This document shows positions 52,660 to 62,234 of a stretch of 64,000 bases of DNA, piece by piece (position 1 is the first letter of the stretch; each line of letters starts with the position of its first letter). Under the pieces are notes generated by a model that was not told the origin of the DNA, did not search any database, and saw only the letters and a program-made list of their open reading frames with translations. The translations under genes were made by a program, and so were the position numbers. Source of the DNA: Pseudomonadota bacterium (GTDB taxonomy: Bacteria; Pseudomonadota; Gammaproteobacteria; Steroidobacterales; Steroidobacteraceae); contig JAEZFW010000043.1 in the NCBI GenBank assembly GCA_023417315.1, positions 1 through 64,000 of the forward strand, given 5' to 3'.

Positions 52660-53283
52660 ATGGCTCGTTTGATCCACATCGAAGCCTCGCCGCTGAAGGA
52701 GCGCTCGAGCACGACGTCGGTTGCAGAACGCTTTCTGCAATCGTATCGGAGCGCTCACCCAGCGGACGATATCCTCAGCATGGACGTATGGCGCGTCAAC
52801 TTGCCTACCTTCGATGCAGAGACGATCGCCGCGAAATTCGCCGTATTGAGAGCGCAAGAGTTCACACCGGAGCAATGGGAGCGATGGGAAGCGGTGCGCT
52901 CGATCTCGCGTCGATTCAATGCAGCCGACAAGTACGTCTTCAGCGTGCCGATGTGGAACTTCGGCGTGCCCTACCCCCTGAAGCATTTCATCGATGTCGT
53001 GACGCTGCCCGGAGAGAACTGGACCTGGTCGAAAGACAAGGGCTATGAGCCCCTCCTGTCGGACAAGAAAGCGCTCCTGATCTACTCGAGTGCGAACGAT
53101 TACGCCGGAACCGACAGCGGCTCCGATTTTCAGAAGCCTTACCTACGCCGCTGGCTGCGCTTCATTGGCGTGAACGCGATACGCGAGATCGACCTGTCAC
53201 CGGCATTGGCCGATGTTGCGGCGGTAGCCGGCAGACGCGCGGCGGCCATCGAGGAAGCCGAAGAGCTCGCATTGACGTTCTGA
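52660..53283 (+). CDS. FMN-dependent NADH-azoreductase-like protein
   Basis: A 207-residue flavodoxin-fold quinone/azo reductase: LIHIEASPLKERSSTTSVAE (phosphate loop), YVFSVPMWNFGVPYPLKHFI (FMN isoalloxazine loop of AzoR) and LLIYSSANDYAG strand. The family transfers two electrons from NAD(P)H to quinones or azo dyes. GGAGATGAG precedes the ATG. It forms a unit with the SMR transporter opposite the LysR regulator, which suggests detoxification and export of aromatic or cationic compounds. Confidence 0.9.
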   Translation: MARLIHIEASPLKERSSTTSVAERFLQSYRSAHPADDILSMDVWRVNLPTFDAETIAAKFAVLRAQEFTPEQWERWEAVRSISRRFNAADKYVFSVPMWNFGVPYPLKHFIDVVTLPGENWTWSKDKGYEPLLSDKKALLIYSSANDYAGTDSGSDFQKPYLRRWLRFIGVNAIREIDLSPALADVAAVAGRRAAAIEEAEELALTF

Positions 53284-53661
53284 GGTGAACGATTCGCTTC
53301 CGTGCGCTTCGGCCGATTTCGGGCCCGCGCCTGAAGCGCAGGTCAGTCATAAGGTGAGGCTCATCGGCATTAGTTCTCTGCATGCGGGCGCGTAGCATCG
53401 AAATGCCACCGAAGCCCGAAATCTCCCGCCCGCTCCTGTGCATAAGCAAGAGCTATGGGCGCTGCATCGCTCGACGCATCGGCAGCGCACACTTCTTTAT
53501 ACCGAATTCATGATCGTTTTCTCTATTCTGTGCGCGCGCTTCATCAAGTTCGAGCTCGGTGATGTCGCGCGACCTGGCAACATTCATGCGATGCGTGCAT
53601 CGCCATTCAATGCATCGAGCTCTAAAATCCGGTCCGTAAGACCGCAGAGTTGAATCTTTCC
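53284..53661. other. Intergenic region, no gene seen
   Basis: About 380 bases between the azoreductase gene and the alpha/beta hydrolase gene. AT-richer stretch near 53490-53530 probably holds the hydrolase promoter. No supported ORF or repeat. Confidence 0.4.
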
Positions 53662-54459
53662 ATGAAAACTCATTCGCTGCGTTTCATAGCTCTGCTGATT
53701 GGCTTCGTCTTCTTCGCTTCTGTCGGCGCCCACGCGGCCCAATCGCAAGAGAAGTACACGTTCGTCCTCGTCCATGGCGCCACAGCTGGCGGCTGGGAGT
53801 GGAAGAGCACAGGCAAGTTCCTTACCGAGGATGGCCACACAGTCTATCGCGCCACGCTCACGGGGCTCGGCGAGCGTGAACATCTCAACAGTCCCGACAT
53901 CGACCTTCAGACCCACATCAACGATGTCGTGAATCTGATCTTGTACGAGGACCTGCACGACGTCGTGCTCACCGGCCATAGCTATGGCGGAATGGTGGTC
54001 ACGGGCGTCATGGACCGAATTCCCGAGCGTCTTCGTCACGTCGTGTTTCTCGACGCGGCGGTTCCAGATGACGGAATGTCGCTCTGGGATCTTTTCGGCG
54101 GCACGGGCCCGCAGGATCCAGAGCGATTCAAGGACGGCTTCATGCAAGTGCCGTGGGTCAAGCCCGGCACGCCGCCGCCGCACAGCGTCAAGCACTCCAT
54201 CAAGTGTTTCAACCAGCCGGTCTCCTATAAGAATCCCGCCGCATTGGCGCTACCGGTCACCTATGTCGCCTTCGTCCCCAAAGACAAGTCGGTGGAAGAA
54301 CGCGCGAAGATGGACAAGAGCTGGCAGCGCGCGGCAGCCCGCGGCTGGACGATTCGTACCTTCCCGGGTGGGCATGTCGCGCAACAGGAAGATCCTCGTG
54401 GCGTCGCCACGCTCATCGAGCAATCCGTTAAGGACCGCAATAAACCCGCGGGAGAATAG
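53662..54459 (+). CDS. Exported alpha/beta hydrolase
   Basis: A 265-residue protein with a signal peptide (LRFIALLIGFVFFASVGAHA). The fold is the short salicylate-esterase/EstC-like type: FVLVHGATAGGWEWK (oxyanion loop), VYRATLTGLGEREH, GHSYGGMVVT (Ser nucleophile), DAAVPDDGMSL, and FPGGHVAQQEDP (His). Probable esterase. The ATG at 53662 starts the signal peptide. It stands alone, convergent with the GH39-like gene. Confidence 0.9.
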   Translation: MKTHSLRFIALLIGFVFFASVGAHAAQSQEKYTFVLVHGATAGGWEWKSTGKFLTEDGHTVYRATLTGLGEREHLNSPDIDLQTHINDVVNLILYEDLHDVVLTGHSYGGMVVTGVMDRIPERLRHVVFLDAAVPDDGMSLWDLFGGTGPQDPERFKDGFMQVPWVKPGTPPPHSVKHSIKCFNQPVSYKNPAALALPVTYVAFVPKDKSVEERAKMDKSWQRAAARGWTIRTFPGGHVAQQEDPRGVATLIEQSVKDRNKPAGE

Positions 54460-54469
54460 CGACGTGAGC

Positions 54470-54516
54470 GGCGTCGGTGTTGGGTAGGCAATAGCGCACT
54501 ATCCAGCTCCGACGCC
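54470..54516. terminator. Possible bidirectional hairpin between convergent genes
   Basis: GGCGTCGG pairs with CCGACGCC, with an inner GGGTAG/CTATCC pair (one G-U), between the stops of the hydrolase and the GH39-like gene. No U-tract; weak candidate for a shared end signal. Confidence 0.3.
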
Positions 54517-54526
54517 ACGCTGCACA

Positions 54527-56227
54527 TCAGTTCGCTGTCAGCGTGATCTCGATCAACTTGACCGATTGGCGCGGCAGCGTCACGTTCAGTTGCACGCTGC
54601 CTTTAGAGCTCACCGTTAACTCGCGCTGCAAAGGCCGCATTTCTGCCGCCGCGTGCAGCTTCTCGATCTGATCGGTCGACGGCGGCTGCGGCGAGCCCAT
54701 GGCGAGCCACGCCGTGTACGCATTGCCAGAAACTTCGTCGATTGTGTATTCGACGGCGCGCACGGCATCACGCCGCTCCGGCAGGCCGCCGAATGTGACT
54801 TGCACATCGCGCGTGTCATTCGAGCCGCCCGCCACGTCGTGATAGCTCCACAGCAGGACGGTGAGACGTTCCCTTGCGTCATCGATCGAAGCTACGACGC
54901 CGAGATCGGGGTCACCGCGCACGCTCTCCGCGATGATCTTGTCGACCGGGATCATTCCGGGCGCATCGACCGCAAGCCGCGCGGGAGCGAGCCGAGCAAA
55001 TAGCTCGAACGTGTTGAGCACAGGCAGAGCGACTTCGTTCGTTGTCAGCGCGCGCAGGCCGTTGAACCAAGGCTGCCCCGAGAACGTGAACGCCCAGGAC
55101 ACCGCGCCACGCAAGTCACCGCCCGTGCGCGCGAGCAAGTTCTGTTTGCGCATGAACGAGGCCGCGGTATACGCCGCGAACTGCGACGTGAGTCGATAAC
55201 CGCGAGCCGGATCCTCGGTCGCAGGACATGCGGCACAGCCTTCTGGATCTGACTCGCCGATGTAGATCGGCAGCTGCGCGAACTCCGGGTAGCTGGCGAT
55301 GATCCGCCCGTACGTATCGATCGACTTGAGTTGATTACGCAGATTCATCTCGACGCGCCCTTTCTCATCGATCCGCGTCGTGCCTTTTGCATGAAACGCG
55401 ATGAAATCGAGCGGCGTTCCCACCCCACCGGTTGCTGCGTTCTTACCTGAGCGGCAGTGCTCCAGAAATGCCCGCATGAATACATCACCATTCTTCCAAC
55501 CCGGATCCGTGACATGCGGACCACCGACACGTGCACGCGGTAATGCGCGCTTCACCGCGGCCGCGAAGTGATCGTAGAGCTTGAAATACTCCTCTTTCGT
55601 GCCGCGGAAGTAAGGCGACTCCGGCTCATTCCACAGCTCCCACAGCCAAGACGATGCGCGTTCGACACCATAGCGCTCGCCACTGTGACGCGCCCACGCC
55701 TCGATCAGCGCCTCCCATTTTCGATAATCTTTTGGCGGAAAGAACGCGCCGCCGGAAACCATCTCGCCAGGCATTCCGGTCTGTACGAGCTTTGGCGTGT
55801 ACGGTTCAGGCCGTGATGAGAGCGCCTTCGGCATGAAGCTCGCCTGCACGAAAGGTTCGAGACCAGGACGCGTGAGCTCGTCCATGATGGCATCGAGTCG
55901 GCTCCAGTCGTAACGTGGATTGCCGGCTGCGTCTTCGGTGTAGACATTCGTGCTCGACCACTTCAATGCGAGCGTGCCATCGCCGCTCGTGAGCAAGTGG
56001 TGAACACGGATGCGAATCGGCTCCTCGCTCAGCTCATTGAGCTCCCCCAACAGGTGCCGGCCTTCGCTCGTCAGAGTCGTGCCCGCTTCGTCGTAGCCGA
56101 AGAAGCTCCAGATGGGACGAATCTCGCCCACGACACGATCGGCGTAGACGGTGACGCGAACCGGCTCCGCATGAAGCACGGTGCTGAAGACGAGAGAGAG
56201 CAGAATCAAGTGATATCGAGGTCGCAT
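54527..56227 (-). CDS. Exported glycoside hydrolase, GH39-like
   Basis: A 566-residue protein with a signal peptide (YHLILLSLVFSTVLHA). The catalytic barrel resembles GH39 beta-xylosidases: ELWNEPESPYF holds the acid/base glutamate (NEP motif) and LPIYIGESDPEG the nucleophile glutamate about 140 residues later. IWSFFGYDEAG and RVGGPHVTDPG also fit. A C-terminal beta-domain follows. GH39 enzymes cleave beta-xylosides, iduronides or similar; the substrate here is not known. The ATG at 56227 begins the signal peptide. Divergent from the SMP-30-like gene. Confidence 0.85.
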   Translation of the reverse strand: MRPRYHLILLSLVFSTVLHAEPVRVTVYADRVVGEIRPIWSFFGYDEAGTTLTSEGRHLLGELNELSEEPIRIRVHHLLTSGDGTLALKWSSTNVYTEDAAGNPRYDWSRLDAIMDELTRPGLEPFVQASFMPKALSSRPEPYTPKLVQTGMPGEMVSGGAFFPPKDYRKWEALIEAWARHSGERYGVERASSWLWELWNEPESPYFRGTKEEYFKLYDHFAAAVKRALPRARVGGPHVTDPGWKNGDVFMRAFLEHCRSGKNAATGGVGTPLDFIAFHAKGTTRIDEKGRVEMNLRNQLKSIDTYGRIIASYPEFAQLPIYIGESDPEGCAACPATEDPARGYRLTSQFAAYTAASFMRKQNLLARTGGDLRGAVSWAFTFSGQPWFNGLRALTTNEVALPVLNTFELFARLAPARLAVDAPGMIPVDKIIAESVRGDPDLGVVASIDDARERLTVLLWSYHDVAGGSNDTRDVQVTFGGLPERRDAVRAVEYTIDEVSGNAYTAWLAMGSPQPPSTDQIEKLHAAAEMRPLQRELTVSSKGSVQLNVTLPRQSVKLIEITLTAN

Positions 56228-56628
56228 CGTTCGTACCCTGGGCCGTATACACACCGACGGGAGATCGCATCATACCTGCGGCTGAGCACTGGATCGTGCG
56301 GCATCCACCGGTGCGGGCGAGCGGGCACCGTCCGAGCCGAGCTGCTTGCCCTGCAGCATGCAGCCTCGATGCGGTGAAGCGCGCGCCAATAAGGGCGGAG
56401 ACTCGCGCCAGCGGGCATGGCGCTAGCGCGATCGAGCCAATCGGTCGCTTTCATTATCAAAAACTTCCTTTTACTAACAACACTGACCGCGACCTTTATT
56501 CGGAATACTCGAAGAATATACGAATGCACATACGTCGATGTCAGTTAGACACTTCGTTGCTTTCTCAAGGGTGCGCTGCTAGCGTCCGCGCGAATCATGG
56601 TCATGCAAGACCGAAGGGAGAAGAAGAT
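56228..56628. other. Divergent intergenic region with an AT-rich block
   Basis: About 400 bases between the GH39-like and SMP-30-like genes. An AT-rich stretch at roughly 56450-56530 probably holds the SMP-30 gene promoter. The plus frame is open but its coding is Arg/Ala/Pro-rich and unlike the gene. Confidence 0.4.
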
Positions 56629-57714
56629 ATGAGGACACACGTACGCACTCTCGTGGCGATGCTGGGCTGCCTGGCATGTCTCTCCTACGCGAGCATCGTC
56701 GCAGCTTCCGAGCCGAAAGCGTCGGCCCCGCAAGCGACCAAGAAGCAGCCACCCGCGAGCGATATCTACGATCCCTTCGGCCTTGTGAGTCGACACGGTC
56801 GGCTCGTCACTCTCGCGGAGGGCTTTAGCTTCACGGAGGGCCCCGCGGTCGATCGACGCGGAAACGTCTTCTTTACCGATCAACCGAATGACAGGATTCA
56901 TCGATGGGACGCCAGAACCGGCAAGGTCACGCTATTCCTTGAAGGTACAGGTCGCGCCAACGGCATGGCCTTCGACCGACACGGAAACCTCATCGCCTGT
57001 GCGGACATGTACGGGGAACTATGGAAGATCCGTCCGGATGGCAGCCACGAGGTGCTCGTCGACAACTATGAAGGCAAGCTCCTGAACGGACCGAACGACG
57101 TATGGATCAATCCGGTTAACGGCGGCATGTACATCACGGATCCCATCTTTCCGCGGCCGTATTGGGAGAGCGGCGACCCGCGTCAGCAGGGCTGGGAACC
57201 GACACACTCGGAACAATCGCCTCAGGGCAAAGGCGGTCACGTCTACTATCTCGCACCAGGCGCACGTAAGTTGGTGAGAGTCACGTCTGACGCCATGGGA
57301 TGGGAATCCGATTCATGGCCTAACGGAGTCGTCGGTACTCCAGACGGAAGGAAGCTCTATGTAAACAAGTGGTATTACGATAACAAAGGCGGAACGTGGG
57401 TCTTCGATATCAACCCTGATGGCACGCTCTCGAACATGCGCCAGTTCACCGACTGGGGAGGCGATGGCATGTCGATGGATGCGCTGGGGAATGTCTATAT
57501 CAGCAATGGCGAGGGCGTGATGGCGTTCGATCCTGATGGCAACAACGTTCTGAAGATTGCCATAGAGGGTGGAGCCACCAACAACACGTTTGCCGGGCGC
57601 GACGGCAAGACGCTATTCATTACCGGCCCGGTGGACAAAGTGACCGCGATCAGGATGAAAGTAAAAGGTGCCCGGAACTGGTGCCGTCATTGTCCGCCAC
57701 GGCACGGGAAGTAG
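56629..57714 (+). CDS. Exported SMP-30/gluconolactonase-like protein
   Basis: A 361-residue protein with a signal peptide ending around SIVAASEP. The six-bladed beta-propeller of the SMP-30/GDL/LRE family is seen in GFSFTEGPAVDRRGNVFFTD (metal glutamate), RANGMAFDRHGNLIACAD, LNGPNDVWINPVNGGMYITD (metal Asn/Asp) and WPNGVVGTPDGRKLYV. Probable divalent-metal lactonase acting on sugar lactones in the periplasm. The ATG at 56629 follows AAGGGAGAAG. Next to the GH39-like glycosidase this suggests local sugar processing. Confidence 0.92.
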   Translation: MRTHVRTLVAMLGCLACLSYASIVAASEPKASAPQATKKQPPASDIYDPFGLVSRHGRLVTLAEGFSFTEGPAVDRRGNVFFTDQPNDRIHRWDARTGKVTLFLEGTGRANGMAFDRHGNLIACADMYGELWKIRPDGSHEVLVDNYEGKLLNGPNDVWINPVNGGMYITDPIFPRPYWESGDPRQQGWEPTHSEQSPQGKGGHVYYLAPGARKLVRVTSDAMGWESDSWPNGVVGTPDGRKLYVNKWYYDNKGGTWVFDINPDGTLSNMRQFTDWGGDGMSMDALGNVYISNGEGVMAFDPDGNNVLKIAIEGGATNNTFAGRDGKTLFITGPVDKVTAIRMKVKGARNWCRHCPPRHGK

Positions 57715-57869
57715 TTCCATGTGAAGTGAGCGCGACACGCATCGTTGGGAACGTGGCGCGCCGAACGCGGTCGGCGCGGCCAGTATCGGAGGCGGCACGG
57801 TCATGTGCGCAGCAGACCAGAGCTCCAGAACGGTCTACTCCGATACATGCGTGAATGGTAGGTGAGCAA

Positions 57870-58280
57870 TCACCAGTCAGTGGCCGTTCGCGCCGCAGGC
57901 TGTTGATAGGGAGCCGTGACATCCGCGTTGAATGCCAATGTCCTGCTTTGATCGGGCGGCAGGGGCGCAATGATCCTCCATGCTTGTGTCGGGTTGAGGA
58001 TCGCCCAGAAGGGCGCAGCGATGCCTGGCCAGACATTCGGCGTGACCGCTTCACGGCGGCCTCGGACTTGCACTTCCTCGGTGTGCTCCTGAAACGTCGG
58101 AGCTAAGAGCGCGTGGATTTGCTCTTCGGTGTAGAGCTCAGTGATCTTGGGTATTCGCAGGTCCAGCTCTTGGGACGTTTGCAGCGGCGCGCGTGCACCA
58201 GAGGTTTCTTGCGCCTGACCGGTGGATACGATCAGGAACATCATGGCCAACATGTAAGCTGCGCTGAATCGGTGGATCAT
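57870..58280 (-). CDS. Small exported protein of unknown function
   Basis: A 136-residue protein with a signal peptide (MLAMMFLIVSTGQAQ region). The mature part includes ITELYTEEQIHALLAPTFQE, EEVQVRGRREAVTPNVW and AAPFWAILNPTQAWRIIAPL. The EVxVxG...R/P-x-W segment is reminiscent of small periplasmic proteins of similar bacteria, but I do not recognise a family. It sits 100 bases after the dctM stop on the same strand and could be a late part of that transcript. Confidence 0.65.
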   Translation of the reverse strand: MIHRFSAAYMLAMMFLIVSTGQAQETSGARAPLQTSQELDLRIPKITELYTEEQIHALLAPTFQEHTEEVQVRGRREAVTPNVWPGIAAPFWAILNPTQAWRIIAPLPPDQSRTLAFNADVTAPYQQPAARTATDW

Positions 58281-58379
58281 TGCAGTATCCTCGCAAAGAC
58301 CAGTCTGCTTGTCAGAGGCTCCAAGATCCATATTGGACATCCCCTATCCTCCTCCGGGCAATTTGCAGCGCATGAGCTC

Positions 58380-59708
58380 TCATCTTGAACCGTAGACCTG
58401 ATTCGGCAGCCAAAGTGCAATCTGCGGGAAGGCGATCACGAGCGCGAGCCCGACCACCATAATGAGCACGAACGGAATGATCGACTTATAGATGTCGATC
58501 AGCGTGACCTCTTTCGGCGCCATCGCGCGCATGAGAAACAAGTTGTAGCCGAAGGGCGGCGTGATGTACGCGATCTGGCACGTGATCACGTAGAGGATGC
58601 CGTACCAGATGGGATTGAAACCGAGTGCGATGACGAGCGGTATGTAGAGCGGCGCGACGATGATCAGCATCGCCGTGTCGTCAAGGAACGTGCCCATGAC
58701 GAGATACGTGAGCTGCATCAGAACGAGCACTTGCCAGGGCTCGAGTCCCCATTGCTCGAGGAACAGCACTTCGATTGCGCGCACTGCGCCGAGACCATCG
58801 AAGACAGCGCCGAATGCGAGCGCTGCGAGGATGATCCACATGAACATGCAGCTCACGGCCAAGCTCTTGCGCAGCGTATCGTGCAGCACTTGCCGTGTGA
58901 TGCGACCTTTGCCCCACGATACCAATGTCGCTGCCAACGCTCCGACGGCCGATGACTCCACCATGCTCGTCGCGCCCATCACAAACAGGCCGGTCATGGA
59001 AAAGATGATGAGCAGCGGCAAAATGCCCGCGCGCAGTAGACGGATCTTTTCGCCCCACGAGATCTGCTCGCGCTCCTCGCGTGGCAACGGGGGACCGAGC
59101 TGCGGCTGCAGATGACAGCGTATCAAGATGTACACGATGAAGAGTGCGGCGAGTAAGAGCCCCGGCCCCACTCCCGCAAGCCATAACTGCCCGACGGGTT
59201 GTCGCGCGATCATGCCGTAGAGTACGAGCACGACGCTGGGTGGGATCATGATGCCAAGCGAGCTGCCCGCTTGAATGACACCCGTCACCATGATCTTGTC
59301 GTAGCCGCGCTTCAGTAATTCGGGCAGCGCGATCGTGGCACCGATCGCCATGCCTGCGACGCTCAAGCCATTCATCGCCGAAATCGCGACCATCAGCAAC
59401 ACCGTACCGACGGCAAGCCCACCGCGCATCGGGCCAGCCCAGACGTGAAACATGCGGTACAGATCGCCGGCGATGCCGGACTCGGAGAGCATGAAGCCCA
59501 TGTAGACGAACATGGGCAACGTCAACATCGGATACCAGTTGAGCAGCGTGATGGTCGAGGCAAACGGCATCTCGATCGCGCCCTCGCCCCACAGCGCGAG
59601 CGCGAAGGCAGTCGCCACGAACCCGATTGCACCGAACACCCGCTGCCCGGTCAGCAGCAGGAGCATGAAGCTCGCGAACATCAACAGAGCGATGGCTTCG
59701 TAGCTCAT
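58380..59708 (-). CDS. dctM: TRAP transporter large permease (DctM)
   Basis: A 442-residue inner-membrane protein with about twelve transmembrane segments. MLTLPMFVYMGFMLSESGIA, MRGGLAVGTVLLMVAISAMN and ASSLGIMIPPSVVLVLYGM are typical DctM sequences. This is the transport subunit that drives uptake with a sodium or proton gradient. The ATG at 59708 overlaps the dctQ stop (ATGA), proving the order dctP-dctQ-dctM on the minus strand. Substrate probably an organic acid, inferred from the family only. Confidence 0.95.
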   Translation of the reverse strand: MSYEAIALLMFASFMLLLLTGQRVFGAIGFVATAFALALWGEGAIEMPFASTITLLNWYPMLTLPMFVYMGFMLSESGIAGDLYRMFHVWAGPMRGGLAVGTVLLMVAISAMNGLSVAGMAIGATIALPELLKRGYDKIMVTGVIQAGSSLGIMIPPSVVLVLYGMIARQPVGQLWLAGVGPGLLLAALFIVYILIRCHLQPQLGPPLPREEREQISWGEKIRLLRAGILPLLIIFSMTGLFVMGATSMVESSAVGALAATLVSWGKGRITRQVLHDTLRKSLAVSCMFMWIILAALAFGAVFDGLGAVRAIEVLFLEQWGLEPWQVLVLMQLTYLVMGTFLDDTAMLIIVAPLYIPLVIALGFNPIWYGILYVITCQIAYITPPFGYNLFLMRAMAPKEVTLIDIYKSIIPFVLIMVVGLALVIAFPQIALWLPNQVYGSR

Positions 59709-60217
59709 GCGATCTCCCGGTTCGTGACCTTCGCGATGTCCTTGAAGAACATCGAGATCGCCTGCAGCAGCATCAACACGATGCCGATCGTCATGATGAT
59801 CTTGATGGGCGCCATCGGCGGCGCCCATGCCGAATAGTTCGTCTGGTTGTACTTCAAGGAATAGGCGGTGCTCGAGAAGCCACCGTAGATCATGAATACG
59901 AGATAGAAGGTCAGGAAAAATGCGGTGATGGAATCGACGAACGCTCGCCTCTTGGGCCGCCAGCGCTCATAGAGCACATCCATGCGTACGTGCGCATCGA
60001 GCTGCATGGAATACCCGCCGCCCAGGATGTAGTACGCAGCCATCAAGAACTGAGCCATCTCGATGATCCAGACGAACGGCACGTTCAGGACGTATCGAGT
60101 GAGCGAGCCAAACAGCAACACGCCCATGATCGCGAGCGCGAGATACATGACGATGTTGCCGACGATGCGATTGGTCGCATCCACGTAGCGCACATAGAGC
60201 TTGATGAATCGGGGCAT
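59705..60217 (-). CDS. dctQ: TRAP transporter small permease (DctQ)
   Basis: A 170-residue protein with four transmembrane helices. FGSLTRYVLNVPFVWIIEMA is the characteristic DctQ loop and helix, and GGGYSMQLDAHVRMDVLYER the second family signature. It completes the TRAP membrane complex with DctM. The ATG at 60217 (MPRFIKLYVRYVD) is preferred to an upstream start that would add 22 residues. It follows the binding-protein gene by 120 bases. Confidence 0.93.
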   Translation of the reverse strand: MPRFIKLYVRYVDATNRIVGNIVMYLALAIMGVLLFGSLTRYVLNVPFVWIIEMAQFLMAAYYILGGGYSMQLDAHVRMDVLYERWRPKRRAFVDSITAFFLTFYLVFMIYGGFSSTAYSLKYNQTNYSAWAPPMAPIKIIMTIGIVLMLLQAISMFFKDIAKVTNREIA

Positions 60218-60337
60218 GGCCGCTTCGCTCACGATCTCTCGCCCTGAATATCGGCCGAGTTGGACTGCAGGCAGATGCCCCAACCCGAACGGTCGGGGAC
60301 ATATCTGTCACGCGTCTTACGATGCGACACTCGTCGC

Positions 60338-61417
60338 TTAGGTGTAACGATACGGAGGGCCGGCCTTCGACATGAGCGCGTTGTAATCTTTGAAGATCTG
60401 TACGACCTTCGCACACCGCGGGCTCGTTGCGGCGATTTCGTCCCAGAATTTCTGTGCTTCCGCCTCGACCTTAGTCCACTCGGCCGCTGGGATCGTCGTC
60501 AACTTCATCTTCGGACCGTTGACGCGTAGATCAGCCTCGCCGGCCCAGTACCAGTGCTGACGGTAGTAGTGCGAGCTGTCGATGCAGAGCTTGAAGAGCG
60601 CCTTCAAGTGCTCCGGCACCTTCTCCCACGACCTCGTGTTGGCGAAGTACGAACCGATCCATGCGCCGGAGATATTGTTGGTGAGGAGGTACGGAGTGAC
60701 ATCGGCCCACCCGACCGTGTAGTCCTCCGTGATCCCCGACCATGCGAGGCCGTCGAGCTCTCCCGTCTGAATTGCGACCTGCACATCGCCCCACGGCAGT
60801 GTCACTGGCACGACGCCGAAGCGCGTCAGGAACTTACCTGCTGTCGGGAACGTGAAGATTCGCAGGCCTTTCAGATCTGCGAGCTTGTTGATCGGCTTGA
60901 CGGTATTGAAATGACACGGATCCCAAGCGCCGGCACTGATCCAGGTGACGTTCTCGACTTCGCCGTACGCCTCTGCCCAGATCTCATTGAGGCCCCACTT
61001 GTGGAACAGGGCTGGCACATCGAGGCTGTAGCGTGTTGCAAAAGGGAAGTACCCGCCGAACACGCGCACATCGGTTGGAGCCGACATCGAATCGTCATCG
61101 CTCTGGACCGCATCGATCGTGCCCGCTTGCATGGCGCGAAATAGCTCGCCGGTGGGCACGAGCTGATCGGCGAAGTACAGCTCGATGACCATCTCGCCGT
61201 TCGCCGCCTTATTGAACGCTTCGATCGACGGTTTGATGACGTGCTCTGCGAGTGCGGGACCTGCATAGGTCTGCAATCGCCACTTGATCGCAGTCTTCTT
61301 CTGAGTGGCTACGGCTGGGGCACCTCCTTGCTCATTGTTACCACAGCCGGTGAGCGCTGCTGTGGTACCCACGGCGCCGGCTAGCGCCGCTTTCTTCAGG
61401 AATGATCGTCGAAGCAT
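60338..61417 (-). CDS. dctP: TRAP transporter substrate-binding lipoprotein (DctP)
   Basis: A 359-residue protein. MLRRSFLKKAALAGAVGTTA is twin-arginine-like and is followed by lipobox LTGC, so it may be exported folded and lipidated. KWRLQTYAGPALAEHVIKPS opens the binding domain; LKGLRIFTFPTAGKFLTRFG and WGDVQVAIQTGELDGLAWSG carry the conserved TRAP residues (Arg of LRI). It captures the solute and delivers it to DctQM. AGGAGAA precedes the ATG at 61417. The relatives with WSG-type loops often bind keto acids or mandelate-like ligands, but that is a guess. Confidence 0.93.
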   Translation of the reverse strand: MLRRSFLKKAALAGAVGTTAALTGCGNNEQGGAPAVATQKKTAIKWRLQTYAGPALAEHVIKPSIEAFNKAANGEMVIELYFADQLVPTGELFRAMQAGTIDAVQSDDDSMSAPTDVRVFGGYFPFATRYSLDVPALFHKWGLNEIWAEAYGEVENVTWISAGAWDPCHFNTVKPINKLADLKGLRIFTFPTAGKFLTRFGVVPVTLPWGDVQVAIQTGELDGLAWSGITEDYTVGWADVTPYLLTNNISGAWIGSYFANTRSWEKVPEHLKALFKLCIDSSHYYRQHWYWAGEADLRVNGPKMKLTTIPAAEWTKVEAEAQKFWDEIAATSPRCAKVVQIFKDYNALMSKAGPPYRYT

Positions 61418-61781
61418 CGCGTTCTCCTGTTCTGGGTCTATTGAACGGTGATGATGCCGCAGCCCTGTTTTCGTTCGGCCTGAGGACCGCGCTCCAAATC
61501 GCAAAGTCGTCGCGATTCTTGCACGCCCCGACTCGGACCAGCAATTCATATCGTCCGCAGATCCCACGAGTGCTCCGCGATAGTGCGCATCGCACGTGGA
61601 CTGCCTCAGAACAGATCAATGCATTGCTGGAGAAGGTCGAGGGACTCCAGGCTAGACAGCGCGACACTGTCACTGGACGATGTCGTATCGGCGACTTGAG
61701 GCCCACCGCTTGGGGCGCCGTAGTCATACATCTGCGAGGCTCTGGCGCCTTGGAGCGAGTGCCCGCCTGGTGCGCTTCCAC

Positions 61782-61886
61782 TCATCTATATAGATCGGTA
61801 CTCAGATACCGAAGCCCGGAATCGATCGTGACGGTTGCGACGGTCGAGTCGCGGCCGAGACGTTCCGCCACGCGCACGAGGCTCAT
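61782..61886 (-). pseudogene. Remnant of a cysteine synthase-like gene (3' end)
   Basis: A 34-codon stretch reading VATVTIDSGLRYLSTDLYR before a stop. The TVTI-DSG-LRYLS sequence is the usual C-terminus of PLP-dependent cysteine synthases of the CysK/CBS family. Directly upstream the frame is interrupted by a stop, and no further part of such an enzyme could be found in the 350 bases upstream. Probably a gene end left by deletion. Confidence 0.5.
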
Positions 61887-61902
61887 GATTTGTTATTGGA
61901 CG

Positions 61903-62124
61903 TTATGAGATAGCGATCAGCTTATCAGCCGTGGTTCGCTTGAACCAACTCAGATCGCACAGCCGCTTGCGCCATGTTGAACTCTGCGGAACTGCCGCTC
62001 GACTTGCGAGCTCCGCGATGTTCAATGGCGTGTCTAGACAGTGCTCAAGTTTGAACACGGCTACTCGAGCGCACGATTCTCGCCTCGCAAGACGCTTCAG
62101 CCAAGACGACCCATCGCGACGCAA
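61903..62124 (-). pseudogene. Possible helix-turn-helix regulator fragment
   Basis: A 73-codon frame with VFKLEHCLDTPLNIAELASR followed by AAVPQSSTWRKRLC, which resembles the first helix-turn-helix of an AraC-type domain, but it then loses the family pattern. Together with the cysteine synthase-like end next to it, the 61.4-62.2 kb region looks like decayed coding DNA. Weak evidence. Confidence 0.3.
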
Positions 62125-62234
62125 GTTGACAGATCACTTGCCTACTGTCGCCTTGCTTAGACACTCGAAATTCATCGGACTGAATGCGAGGATGAGTCTC
62201 GAGGAAACAATTCAACAACATTGGGAGACTCGCT

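Noticed and set aside
61402..61908. Plus-strand open frame of 168 codons
   Set aside because: No ribosome site, no recognisable domain, overlaps dctP start and the cysteine synthase-like remnant on the other strand.
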